Assembly (NCBI RefSeq): GCF_000224145.3
Contig: NC_020166.2
Span: forward strand, 8,472,784 to 8,536,783
DNA: 64,000 nucleotides
Reading direction: 5' to 3'
DNA from: Ciona intestinalis
Lineage: Eukaryota; Chordata; Ascidiacea; Phlebobranchia; Cionidae
In this document: piece by piece, positions 27,796-39,271 of the stretch
How positions within the stretch are numbered: the first letter of the stretch is position 1
Layout of the letters: every line of letters starts with the position of its first letter
Notes under the pieces: generated by a model
Databases searched by the model: none
Seen by the model: only the letters and a program-made list of their open reading frames with translations
What the model was told of the DNA's origin: nothing
Position numbers and translations under genes: made by a program

Positions 27796-28278
27796 CTACA
27801 GTGCTTCCCAACCCAATGTGTGGCAACCATAATATTTAACTGGCAACCTTTTTTCCCAAACTACATTCCACACTGCTCATATATAGTAGGGCGGGGTAAG
27901 ACGTTTGTTTCTTGTTGGTGGTAAACAAAATCTATTTACAGAATTATCTAACTTTAGCCCCGCGACTCTAAAAGGGTTGCACAACCTTTATATAGTAGGG
28001 AGGGGAAAGACATGTTTTCATTCTCTTTTTTCCTCTAATTTGGTAGTAAACAAGGAATATTTACAGAATTATGTAAATGTAACTCAAAGAATCTAAAAAA
28101 GGCGTTGTTAATTGTTAAAACCACAATTTGGAAAGACGGAATTTAAGTGCTAATGTAATCCATCTCCATCTTACCCGATAGAGTACACATGATAATAATT
28201 TTGGATATTTTTGTTAAGAAAAACACATTGCATGGCCCAACCAAATCAAATGGTGCCAGGGGTTGAGAAGCACTGTAG
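27796..28278. mobile_element. hAT-like non-autonomous element with nested MITE
   Basis: Ends are inverted: CTACAGTGCTTCCCAACCC at 27796 and GGTTGAGAAGCACTGTAG at 28261-28278. The CAGTG(C/G)TTC(T/C)CAA start resembles hAT terminal repeats. The interior carries a degenerate TA-MITE (about 27886-28185). Confidence 0.65.
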
Positions 28279-28668
28279 CAGAGCAGAATAAGTAAAGTAT
28301 TTTCCTATATATTGTTTATCTTGATCATGCTCAAATATTTCACCAATGTATCCATGAGCTCTAATGTTGCTGATATTTCTGTAGAAAACCAGCTTGTTCT
28401 TATCATGGTAAATAAATGTAGATATGTTATTGTTACTTTTAACTTATGTTATGGTAAAGCATGTTTTGATGTGGGTTTCCAGTTATCTAAACTAAGGCGG
28501 TTAAAATACATTATCAATAATTATCAACGAAAATCATGAATTTAAATAAGTTACATTGAATCTGTGCATTAAGTAATGGTAAATTGGTAATTAAGGTTAA
28601 ACCTTCTTTAACTGTTATGTTAACTCACAATATTTTATGTTGGAAATTACAGTTTTCACTTCTTACGC

Positions 28669-28979
28669 CAGTGGTTCCCAAATATATTTTAACTTCTGTT
28701 CATGGTTTACTACATGCTTTAAGTATATCTGCAGAGTAAGGTATAAAAGGAGTTCTAAATCCAGGTTCCCTGGCCCACTAAACTGACAGAACTGGCCCAT
28801 ATAGAATATACATGTTGGGGTAAAATGCCAACTGTGGCCTAAATCCCTGGTTGTAGAACTTACCCAATACAATTTATACTTGCCAAAATACATCAGTCTT
28901 ATTTAAATTTTAAATTGTGGCCTAATAAAAGTATCACCATACCCAAATACTGGTCATGGTCCACAGTTTGGGAACCATT
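28669..28979. mobile_element. hAT-like non-autonomous element
   Basis: Begins CAGTGGTTCCCAAATATA and ends TTTGGGAACCATT, an imperfect terminal inverted repeat typical of hAT miniature elements. The interior includes a fragment of the ~95-bp repeat. Confidence 0.6.
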
Positions 28980-29154
28980 ACCTTGAACTTATGTGCCAGA
29001 AATACAAAGATACATTGTAATGATCAACAACCAGCTCCCATCAAAGCTTCTTTATTGCATTAACAAGCAAAATTTTTGCTCCACATATTCTTATTTGTGT
29101 TGTTTGGAATTTCTATTACAATAAATCAACATGAATGTGTGGTTGTGTTGTTTG

Positions 29155-29450
29155 TATAGGAGTATGTAATATACAAGTTATAACATCGGTGTCTTCTACA
29201 CCCGACGAACATGTTGTATTCATGCTTAGTGTTGAGTTATAACATGGGTGTCTTCTTATGCACCAGACACACATGGTGTATTCATACACCTCATGCTCAC
29301 TGTCGAGTTATAACATAGGTGTCTTCTACACCCGACGAACATGTTGTATTCATGCTTAGTGTTGAGTTATAACATGGGTGTCTTCTTATACACCAGACAC
29401 ACATGGTGTATTTATACACCTTATGTTTACTGTCCTGTTATAACATGGGG
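29155..29450 (-). repeat. 71-bp satellite, about four copies
   Basis: Reverse orientation relative to the 11520-12440 array; contains two higher-order units in which GTGTCTTCTACACCCGACGA alternates with the standard form. Confidence 0.85.
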
Positions 29451-29888
29451 AAGTGCTCAAAAACTAGACATTTCTTTTCTTCAATTTATTTTAAATAAGT
29501 CGTACACAATAAAAATGTAGATTTGATCACATAATTTGAGCAATAGTAGACAATGTTTTAAAACAACCTTATTCATAGAATTTAAATTCATACAAAACAA
29601 TGAAAAATTTGCATCAAGGAACTAAAATCTATAATAAAAGGCACTGATGCTATTTTGAAGCAAACATAAAATTAAAACCCACTGTTTTCCAGTGCAATAT
29701 ACTATGTGTATCTGACAAGGGCAGAGTGAAAGGTAAACAGTGCAATGTGTTGTAGAAAAATACATGGCAAGTACAAAGTGAATAAGTTGTGTATCTTGGT
29801 AATTGTTAACATTTCTTTGCAGAGAAATTTCAAGCTTTCTGTATTTTCTAGCGGTTTTGCAACTTAGGTAAAAACAAGATTGGATTTC

Positions 29889-32800
29889 TTAGAAAAAGCT
29901 GTTTAAATATTGAACCGAGACGTGCACCACTGCGAATGTTGCGGCATTAACAGGAAAGGCGCGCAACAAGCATGAGTTTAAACCCCTGGAAAAAGAGAAA
30001 GTTAAAATAATGCACAAATTCAAGGTAATAATATGATAAAATAAAGAGCTCTCTTGTTTTCTATAAAATAGACGCTAGGAAAGTCATATGTAACAGTATA
30101 TGACAGAACTAGACACATAAGGTTAGAGCCTTTAGAAATATAAAGTAATTCAAGTATATTTTAACCTGGATTGTAAGAACATAAAGAACCTGCAATTACT
30201 AGAACAGTACTAGCTCCAATAGTTCGAATACTTGAACACTATATTTATTATTTATCAATAACTAGAACTACTTTTCTGTGTTACTCGAAACTTTATTATT
30301 CAATTACCTACAAATATAGAAATATTATGTGCAATCATTTGATTGTGAATGCAGTATACGATTAAATTAAGTGGGATATATTTATCCGTCCAATCATGCA
30401 TATAATAGTAATCTACATAGTAGTTTATAAGACTGCAGGAGTTGTTTGAGATAAGATATTTAATTGCTGTTGTTTTCATTCCAGAAAATTTATTTAATCT
30501 GTTAATTTCGCTACTAGGCATAAAATAATATAGACTATTTTTGGCTTTTTGAGTAAGCCATTGCAATAAAGTTGATATTATAAAATTAAATTTATTTATT
30601 TAGGCAAAAGGTGTATAAATTAGGACACCAGTTTTGTAATGACTGTCATGCAAAGAAAAGTAGTTTAAATTGAATCATACGACCATACTGGACACAAGTT
30701 GTATGAAATAGGACGCCTGTGTTATAACAATAGCATTGCCACGCAAGGATAAATAGTTCACATTCACATATACAACCATAATGTACATAAAGGTGTTTAG
30801 GTGTATGGAAAAGATGCTATGGGCCCAAGGTTTATGTGATAAAACACCTGTGTTCGCAAAGATAATTCAGCTTGTTGGTTTTTTAACCATACTGTACCTG
30901 AAAAATACTGATAATCCTTCAGAAGAATATAACTTTTTAGTGCAGTCAATTATTCCATTATATTTCCTAGGTCTTCCCCCTGCTCCATCAGCTTGTATAT
31001 GTGATTTAATTGCATCAGCTGGATACGTGATCACCCATGAAGCAATGCCAGCAAATCCACCAGCAAGTAACATCTTACTTATTCCGTCCATTGTATAAGT
31101 TTCATGTTTATTTACCTATGCAGTGGAAAGGTTTGTTAGATATGTTGTAAGCTGGGGAAGCACTTGCAATCCACTGTGTACACGACAATGGTACTGGTTA
31201 GGAAACAATGATGTAAAAGACTAACTAAAAGCTTGCTTATCCACACACTGCAATAGCTTCAGCAATCGACTGTGAGCATAAGAGTGGCAACCATGTATAA
31301 GTCACTCAAGTTCCCACCCACGAGGATATAAATGACCAAACCAACCAAAAGTCATGTCTGCTTATCCACACACTGCAATAGCTTCAGCAACTCGACTGTG
31401 GGCATGGAAGTGGCAACCATGGATAAGTCACTCAAGTTCCCACCCACGAGGATATAAATGACCAAACCAACCAAAAGTCATGTCTGCTTATCCACACACT
31501 GCAATAGCTTCAGCAACTCGACTGTGGGCATGGAAGTGGCAACCATGGATAAGTCACTCAAGTTCCCACCCACGAGGATATAAATGACCAAACCAACCAA
31601 AAGTCATGTCTGCTTATCCACACACTGTAATAGCTTCAGCAACTAAACTGTGGGCATGGAAGTGGCAACCACGGATAAGTCACTCAAGTTCCCACCCACG
31701 AGGATATAAATGACCAAACAAACCAAAAGTCATGTCTGTTATCCACACACTGCAATAGCTTCAGCAACTCAACAGCAAGCATGATTGTATAAACCACACA
31801 CAAGTAACAAATTACTTACACGTAGCACAGTGGAAGTTAAAACATCATATGTTGCAAAGTAGCAACCAAACGCGGGTGTTTCTCTCATCAGTGTGATAAC
31901 CAAGCCACGATAACAACCCCGTATTCCTTGTGATTTATAAGTTTTTCGCAAAACATCGACTGATCCCTTGTAAACTACCTGGTGTTTGTACAGAAGAATG
32001 AACAACTTATATAAAGTATTATTTAATTTTTATTAACACCTTGGTTTATATGCTTATTTGCTACTGGAGTTAGATTAAAAATGATTTAGTTTTATTGTGC
32101 TAAATCCGTTCATAGGTTATAAAAATATTGCATATATATATAAATACGTACATATATCCAACATATATAGTAGGATGGGGGAAGATGGGACACCTTTGGC
32201 ACATAATATCCGAATCCAGTACTTAAAATATATATTGACGTATAGTAGGGTGGGGGAAGATGGGACACCTTATCATTTTATTTTATCGTCTTATTTGGCA
32301 GTAAACAAAAAAAAATATAAGAATTATAAAACCAAATCCTCACGACTCCCATGGACCGTTGTTAATTGTTTAAAACACGATCAGGATATTTGGATATTAT
32401 GTGCTGAAAGTGTCCCATCTTCCTCCACCCTACTATATATAAAACCTACATGTTACCATCTACATAAAATTAAACCTTATGTTCACAAAGTAAATTTACT
32501 TGAGTTTTATTGAATATATCTCAGCTTCTAATTTACCATGAGTTTCCCATCATGTTCATAAAATGGTTAAATATTTTAAATTTGTTTTCCGAAAACTGAT
32601 CTTTTGGCATAAATATCTAAGTTTTATATACAATAAAATATAGAGTAGTGTGGGGGAAGTTGGGACACCTTTTAACTCTATTTTCTCGTCTTATTTAGTA
32701 GTAAACAAAAAACATTCAATGAATTATAAAACTATATCCTCACGACTCCCATGGACCGTTGTTAATTGGTTGAAACACGATCAGGATATTTGGATATTAT

Positions 32801-34342
32801 GTGCTAAAAGTGTCCCATCTTCCCCCACCCTACTATATATAAAAGTTTTTAATATAATAAAGTATGAAACTTACTTTTTCTTGAGCTTTTCTCGTACCGA
32901 TGCCTTGTACTTGCATTTGAGTTTTCGCAAGTTCCATAGGAGCCCCTACCACTGACTGCAACGAGCCAGCGAACGCACCACTAATGAAATGAGTGTATGG
33001 AGTCTCCTTGCCTAATGCTTGTATCGCCTGTGCTTGCACACCAAACACAATAGCATTGATAAGGCTAACCCCTAACATGGGGGATGCCATACCTTTAAAT
33101 AATCCATACACCTGCGGAGGTATGGGGACCATTAAACTTAAGTTTTTAAAATGTTATTATAGTTAAAAAAAGGTTTGTGCCTCAAATTGAGCCTTAGCAG
33201 AAGCTACACTTCTATTTACTGTGAGTAAGAACCTCAGATAAAGCTAGAGTTGGCCATTATCTCTACTTTGTATATGAACATTCTATGCTATATGGGTGAG
33301 GTACTACAGTGAGGGACACCATGGGACCTGGGATTTAGAACAGAATAGTTGGACGTTCGTAATGAAAATTTACTCTGTTTAAAAAGTCTTTTTTCACTGA
33401 TCCACAGCCGAATTATGACCCTTTAAATGAAGCTCAGCCACCTTATGTTTTGTACAAACAAACACAGTATAATTGAAAGAAAACTAACCGTCTCTTTTTG
33501 AGTTATTGAGACAAAACAATGCCATACACCTCTGTATTTGCCCCCCTGTGTTTGTAAACGAACCTGGAATGAACAACATGGAGATCTTTAAGCATATATC
33601 AATAACATAACATAATTTCTATTATCTTTTTAAAAATGATAACAAAGATGATGTTAAATAAATGTAACTTATTTATCCTCATGTGACCGGTAAACGATAG
33701 TCGTTAGAACACAGGTGTTTATACACCTTGTGCCAGCTTACGGGGTACCAAGTATGTTACTTTGTAGGTGAATATTCTTTTGGAGATTTTTTAGGTGTGG
33801 CTGATAACTTGGACAGCCCATTTTGCCCACTGGGTTGGAGCAATTGCTGATAAGTGTCTTGCCTAAGGACACATATATGCCCACAATGCTAGCAGCGATG
33901 AACCTTGAACCCATTACCTCTCGATTACAGGCACGCGCGCTAACCACTTTGCCACGGCGCCAGCCGAATGGTATTTAAAGGACGAAGAGAAAGGAACTAA
34001 CACCAAAACAATAGTTGTTAAAACAAATTGGTAACTCTACCTTTATTGTGTCCAATGGTTGACCCACAAACACTCCTGCTATTCCTATATAAAAGTAAAA
34101 GTTTTAATATAACATATCTTTTCATCTCTTCGAAAACAATATAGCAAAAATCATGTTATTTAAAGAATGAAGTTTGACAGTCAAAAATTTCAACAATATA
34201 ATTTTCCGCTAAATAAATTTCTCACCAAAAGTTACAAAATTATCTTGTTTTTTTTAATATTCATACATATATAAATCTACATTATAAAATGCTACTTACC
34301 TCCAAGACAGCCAGAGAAATATTCAATTAAATAACGAACCAT
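29889..34342 (-). CDS. SLC25A29: Mitochondrial basic amino-acid carrier, SLC25A29-like
   Basis: Inner-membrane carrier; human SLC25A29 carries Arg/Lys into mitochondria. Exons (minus): 34300-34342, 34041-34084, 33489-33563, 32875-33111, 31820-31978, 30898-31115, 29889-29985; phases close exactly to 290 residues, normal for SLC25. The threefold repeat is complete, with carrier signatures PLDTIK, PMELAK and PADAIK. Diagnostic SLC25A29-type stretches are INAIVFGVQAQAIQALG, RETPAFGCYFATYDVL, SHIQADGAGGRPRKYNGIID and LLRAFPVNAATFAVV. The first exon encodes only 14 full codons (MVRYLIEYFSGCLG). Introns carry three MITE copies, a SINE and an inverted 126-bp repeat array. SLC25A45/47/48 are the next closest families but fit less well. 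Confidence 0.9.
31225..31790 (-). repeat. ~126-bp tandem repeat, about 4.5 copies
   Basis: Reverse complement of the family at 2428-2925 (CACACACTGCAATAGCTTCA, GGCAACCATGGATAAGTCAC). Lies between carrier exons 31820-31978 and 30898-31115. Confidence 0.9.
32166..32436 (+). mobile_element. MITE plus solo 5' fragment
   Basis: A partial copy (32166-32240) is followed directly by a full copy (32241-32436) starting TATAGTAGGGTGGGGGAAGA and ending CCTCCACCCTACTATA. The junction suggests insertion of one copy in or beside another at a TA. Confidence 0.9.
32641..32836 (+). mobile_element. MITE, full-length copy
   Basis: 196 bp with TIRs AGTAGTGTGGGGGAAGTTGG and TCTTCCCCCACCCTACTATA; interior GACTCCCATGGACCGTTGTT. 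Ends 38 bp from carrier exon 32875-33111. Confidence 0.92.
33655..33962 (-). mobile_element. tRNA-derived SINE, near full length
   Basis: On minus: head GGCGCCGTGGCAAAGTGGTT with A-box-like AGTGGTTAGCGCGC, B-box-like GGGTTCAAGG, body GACACTTATCAGCAATTGCT and CCAGTGGGCAAAATGGG, then a SINE-tail monomer ending GAGGATAAATAAGTTA. Intron of the carrier gene. Confidence 0.85.
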
Positions 34343-35689
34343 CACAGTTTATTATGCATCTAACCCAACATTCTAACACCGTCGTATTAGTCACTCTAAA
34401 AAAATAATTGGATCTTACTATAACGTTTATATAGCGCCTGCACTATGGCTGTATTCATCAAGGCTTCTCTATAGTAATTAAACAAGTAATCTGAGAGACG
34501 TAATTAATACTATATGTTTAATATTATGTTTCCTATGCCTTTTGTCTTAAACCATGGATATCATATGCAACTATATTTATACTCGTTTTGCCATGCTCAT
34601 ATAATGCGTTGATAAGATAAAAAACATGACAGCACGCATATTATTTTACACAATAAACCGTGTACAGAAATGCTCGTGACCTTGTGTTTTAAATCACGTT
34701 CGTACTGCGTGCACACGTGTGTTACTATTGGTTGGGAGCACCGAAGCAGAACGAAAGGGGGCGTGTTTACTGTATACCATTTTCCCTTTCGTGTTTATAT
34801 ACGGACTCTGGTTTCGTGGTATTGAACCAGATTCGATTTCCAAACACACCAACAGGAGCCGCGGAAATCAAATTTTTAAACAAGGGTGTATGTATCATTT
34901 TACTTGGTTAGTTTCATGGTATTGTGGGGGGCGGCTAATATTGAAGTTGTAGTTCGCGAGTTTACTTTTGTTTTCGCTATACAACGTTGCTTTATATTCA
35001 ATCTTTATGGATTAGTGTTAGATTTAGCTATCTTTCTATCATTAAATCTGTGCCAGCGCACAGTCAACCGCTACAGTATTAAACTAAATTCGGACTCCAT
35101 ACACTCCAACAGAAGCTGGAATCCGTCTGCTTTTGGCGTGGACGGACTCTAAAATATAGAGTTTTTCTTAATTCGTACGACAAAATTTGTGTTACAACAA
35201 AATATATTTTAAACTTTACTTAAAGGGGCTACGATTACAAATTGTGGTTTGTTTTAATTCTGTTCTCACGCAGTTTCATTTTGTTTTGTTTTTATTCAGT
35301 CTGACTCCAAACACCTCTATAGGAGAGTACTATATGCCTCTTTGTTCGTTATCACGAAGCAGCAGTGTCGTATATCGTTACTTTCTCAAGGAGGTCTGTC
35401 ATATAAACCGCAAACGCACTACCTGCTTTTGTAGTAGGAACCATATACCGCGCACTGTCTTCAGATTAAAATTTTTATTGCTATTGAATTAAGTTATAGT
35501 ATTGTGATTTGTAGGGTGTATCGGTCACCCTTTATATAAAATAATATTTCTGTCTTCTATTTCTGTTTTATTTATTAGGTAATTATTAACATATATTCTT
35601 TGCTTTTTTAATCCAAAAATTTAGGCTGAACGATTGAAATTTGGAACGATGCGAAATGTTGGACCACCGGAAATTCACGCTTTCGCGGT

Positions 35690-36050
35690 CCGCGAGTTGC
35701 ACAGTGACCAGCTATACTGCGCTTGTCTCCAGGCCATAGGATACGGGTTCGAGGGTTGACGGTGCTACTATTGTTGACGTATGTGTGTGTGGGTTAAATT
35801 CTGATACAAATTTTAGTCAAATTTGCCACGGTGGTTCTCCTATTAGGTTTTTTAAATTGTCGGCCATAATTAAAAACACCCTATCCCATAAAAAAGATCA
35901 GCCCCAAGGTTACATATAACTAGTAAGCAGGCGCGAAATTTATAAAACAGAACACCCATGTTATAACGTCTGTCACACGATGATAAATAAACCAATCTAT
36001 TTAGTATACGTGTGCCGACAAAAGGATGTCAGGGAAAAATCGGAACCCCC
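35690..36050 (+). mobile_element. tRNA-derived SINE, copy 1 of a recent pair
   Basis: Head with AGTTGCACAGTGACCAGC and B-box-like GGGTTCGAGGG, body, then a SINE-tail monomer ending ATGATAAATAAACC. About 98% identical to 38258-38635, so one of the two inserted recently or both came from one active source. Confidence 0.8.
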
Positions 36051-36071
36051 AAAATGCAGCAATGTAAAAAT

Positions 36072-36566
36072 CACAGAAATAAAAATGAATAGAACGCGCA
36101 TCTCCAATGTCGGTAAAGGAGAGAGCATGATACACTCTCTCTCTTTCGCGGGTCGTTCCCGTTTACCATTGTAGTCAATGGAATCGAGGGCGTTTTATGT
36201 AGTTTTTATTCGTTTTTTTTACTTAATTTAAAGTTATAAGGTAAACCAACTTTTTTCTAGTATATATATATTTCTAATAAACCGTTTGTTTGAAGTTTTT
36301 AATCAAACTTATTAAATAATTAAATTTCCTAAACAAGCGCTAAACTGTAAGCGTTAACCTACCAAATAACTAAACTGGCCTAATAAACTTGAGTAGTTGG
36401 TGTAGTTTTTGAAATAAACAGCTGAAACCTCCTAAAACTACTATGCGCCTATCTTTTACAATGGAGACTAAGCGAAATGGGGACGGAGTTGGCGGTCACG
36501 TGAATAGAAAAAAGAATATATCACGGTTTTGGAAAGTTGCGCGTTCTACTCTTTTTTATTTCTGTG
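36072..36566. mobile_element. Candidate TIR element, 29-bp inverted repeats
   Basis: CACAGAAATAAAAATGAATA...GCGCA at 36072-36100 is repeated inverted at 36538-36566 with 27 of 29 positions matching. About 495 bp, no open frame of note. No target-site duplication could be confirmed. Confidence 0.55.
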
Positions 36567-36570
36567 GTGA

Positions 36571-36608
36571 CACCATAGACAACTTATAATTATAAGTTGT
36601 CTATGGTG
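36571..36608. repeat. 38-bp perfect palindrome
   Basis: Each 19-base arm starts CACCATAGACAACTTATAA and is followed with no spacer by its exact reverse complement. It sits between two TIR elements. Confidence 0.95.
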
Positions 36609-36613
36609 ACACT

Positions 36614-37061
36614 CAGAGTCGTATAAACACCGAGTAGTCCAACTGCCGTCTATGTGTGTCCAAAATAGAGCAAAAGTGGTGATTTTGACAATGGGTTTAA
36701 ACGAACTTGTTAAGTTTTGTTTGTGTTTTCCTATTGTGGGAAGGTGTAAAACAGCTTCTATTTACCTTACCAAACATTTTTTAGAAAAAATGTATAAATT
36801 TAGCCGCATTAAATGACTAAAATGTCGCAAATCAACCGCTTCTAATTCTAATTTTTGACTTTTTTTAACACAGAAAACAAATAACACATGTTTTTTACAT
36901 TTTTCAACCTTTAAATTTGTTTTTAGGCCCAAGTTTTTCTGTAATTTACCGAAAAACATACATTTTCCCTATACCTACTGTGTTATTTTGGACCCAAATT
37001 GCCGTTCAATTTGTGTTTTACGTAACAATGGGTTGGACTACTCGGTATTTCTATGGCTCTG
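36614..37061. mobile_element. Candidate TIR element, 30-bp inverted repeats
   Basis: The left end 36614-36643 (CAGAGTCG...ACCGAGTAGTCCAAC) matches the reverse complement of 37032-37061 at 26 of 30 positions, including a perfect 15-base block. Inner GTCCAAAATA is also mirrored. Non-coding, 448 bp. Confidence 0.6.
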
Positions 37062-37602
37062 GATGAAACCATATATGACCACTTATCAGGATCAACAAGA
37101 ACAAGTAAGCTCGTCTTTAAGAGAAAGCACGTAATATATTTAGCATAAACTTACCTTGCCCTTGTACTACCAAGATCGACTAAGATCGAGATAAAACCGG
37201 AAATAACCAACAATATAACGGATCTTGCTGGTTGGCATTCATGACCGTGTACCAGTAGGTAGAATACATTCTTAATATGATGCTTAAAATAAAATGAATG
37301 AATGAATGTAACTTACTTTATCCTCGCGTTACCGGAAAACGACAGTCGTTATCACACGGGTTTAACACCTCGTGCCAGATTACGAGTTACNNNNNNNNNN
37401 NNNNNNNNNNNNNNNNNNNNNNNNNNNNNNNNNNNNNNNNATGTGGAGTAATCAGTATTTGACTGGTTTCGGCGTACAGGTGGTTAACAGGGTACTTTAC
37501 GTTGGTGATTAAGACTAGCAGCAATCAGCTTAGTTTACATAATAATATATGATCGTACCTACGAACCTACAGAGCCATTCTTTACTACATTTATAATCCA
37601 AC

Positions 37603-37728
37603 ATGAGTGGACATGCAGCTCCAAACTGCTTAAGTACTAGCAGATAAGGTGTTCGCGTTTTCCGATTTCATAAAGACCCGGAACGCAGAAAAGGTAGCTT
37701 ACTAATTCAAGCAGAGGACCAAAAATAG
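37603..37728 (+). pseudogene. THAP zinc-finger domain relic
   Basis: Read through a TAA at 37645, one frame gives MSGHAAPNCLSTSR*GVRV then FRFHKDPERRKGSLLIQAED, stopping at TAG 37726. This resembles the THAP N-terminus (C-x-x-x-x-C, GV.VFRFPKDPERRK.W). The first zinc Cys is His, a stop replaces the residue before GV, and the Trp region is scrambled. It could derive from a THAP gene or a P-element-like transposase. No continuation was recognised downstream. Confidence 0.6.
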
Positions 37729-39271
37729 TAACTTAGTATTGTTTTCCTCAATGTCACTTCGATATTAGGCAAATTTTACAAAGATACCTTAAGTTTCGTT
37801 GCCGGGTATACGCGTTGAGTTTGTGAGCCAAAAAGTAAAATCACGGCAATTTACATGCAAAACTGCAGCTAGATACACCAGTTTATGGTAATGTTATGCG
37901 TTTTTGTTTGTATTTTTATATTTTAAACATGTTCTTTTATGTTTTTGGTTAGTAAACTTGATATTTTCTGTTTTTTTACTCTTGAATCGATTGAGTGTTC
38001 AATAAAAGTTGATTATTTTTGTGAGGTTTATTATTATAATAAGATATAACAATAGTAGAAAGCCATTTTTACGCGCAGAAGTGCTTGGTTTTTAAAAAAT
38101 CGCAATATTTAAACGAAAAACAGCACCCAGCAATGATAAAATGCTATGCCCTGGGCTCCGTAATGGTGGCGACTATGACGTCATAGACGCGAGACAATGG
38201 ATAACAAGACTCGTTGTTTTACAATCCGTTTCCTAACTTGGTCTATACTAACTTTGAGCTACGCGAGTGGCACAGTGACCAGCTATACTGCGCTTGTCTC
38301 CAGGCCATAGGATACGGGTTCGAGGGTTGACGGGGCTACTATTGTTGACGTATGTGTGTGCGGGTTAAATTCTGATACAAATTTTAGTCAAATTTACCAC
38401 GGTGGTTCTCTTATTAGGTTTTTTAAATTGTCGGCCATAATTAAAAACACCCTATCCCATAAAAAAGATCAGCCCCAAGGTTACATATAACTAGTAAGCA
38501 GGCGCGAAATTTATAAAACAGAACACCCATGTTATAACGTCTGTCACACGATGATAAATAAACCAATCTATTTAGTATACGTGTGCCGACAAAAAGATGT
38601 CAGGAAAAAATCGAACCCCCAAAATGCAGCAAAATATACAAGTCAGTAGTGGTGCCAAATATATTTTACCTGTAACCAATTTTTAGTTTTACGATTGTTT
38701 ATCGTTTCATTTAAAATTAAAACTATATAAATTTTAGTGTAAATTTCAATATGGTTTATTATTAAACCAAAACAAGTTGACTTCGTAGCGCCAGAAAATC
38801 GTTTTATGCCACGAGTGGTAAACACCTAATAATTTTGGAATCACTGTTCGGAGTCAACATGTGAAATTTCCAATGCAAACAAATGCATTAGAGTTTCGAC
38901 TTGCTGAGGTAAGGTGAATTATGTTACAGAAAGTAGTACCAAAGCAGGTGATTACTGAAAATGTTGGTCTTAAAATCTCCCTTAGGCCCCCCTGATACCA
39001 GCTGTAGAGATTTATTTAAAAAACGATTTTGTTTTTTTCTAAAATTGACTTGCAAATGCAAATCTTACGTTATTTTGAAAGTAAAAAGATTGTCATGTCA
39101 CTATAGTGTTGAATCTCCCATTATATAACCGATTTTCTGTTTCATACACCTCGTGCTTACAAGTTACCACATATGTTGCCATTTTATGAATAAATATATT
39201 ATATATATATAATATAAATAATAACATATGTTATATGTTTCATTTTGGTGTGTTTCTTTAGATACATTTCG
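37729..39271. other. Intergenic region upstream of the plus-strand gene run
   Basis: Contains a SINE (38258-38635) and otherwise AT-rich unique sequence. A TTTCTTTAG acceptor-like site lies 10 bases before the ATG at 39272. Confidence 0.55.
38258..38635 (+). mobile_element. tRNA-derived SINE, copy 2 of a recent pair
   Basis: Same element as 35690-36050, differing by scattered single-base changes and small indels over about 370 bp. Confidence 0.8.

Larger units (their letters stand above)
27201..29888. other. Intergenic region, YY1 to SLC25A29-like gene (convergent)
   Basis: No coding exon recognised. It contains two hAT-like TIR elements (27796-28278, 28669-28979), a degenerate MITE nested in the first, and a 71-bp satellite array (29155-29450). 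Both flanking genes end here, so it holds both 3' UTRs; AATAAA-type signals occur but none could be assigned securely. Confidence 0.6.
34343..37602. other. Intergenic region with TIR elements and palindrome, no intact gene
   Basis: Open frames at 34717-35490 have no recognisable domain and no splice logic, and are not called. An acceptor-like TTTTTTTAG on minus near 34396 may belong to the carrier gene's 5' end. The rest holds a SINE (35690-36050), two TIR elements, a palindrome and an N gap (37391-37440). Confidence 0.6.

Noticed and set aside
34717..35492. Three overlapping open frames of 64-101 codons
   Set aside because: No recognisable domain, no conserved splice structure; typical chance frames in AT-rich DNA.
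37391..37440. Haplotype duplication around this N gap
   Set aside because: Unlike three other gaps, flanks share no sequence, so there is no evidence for it here.
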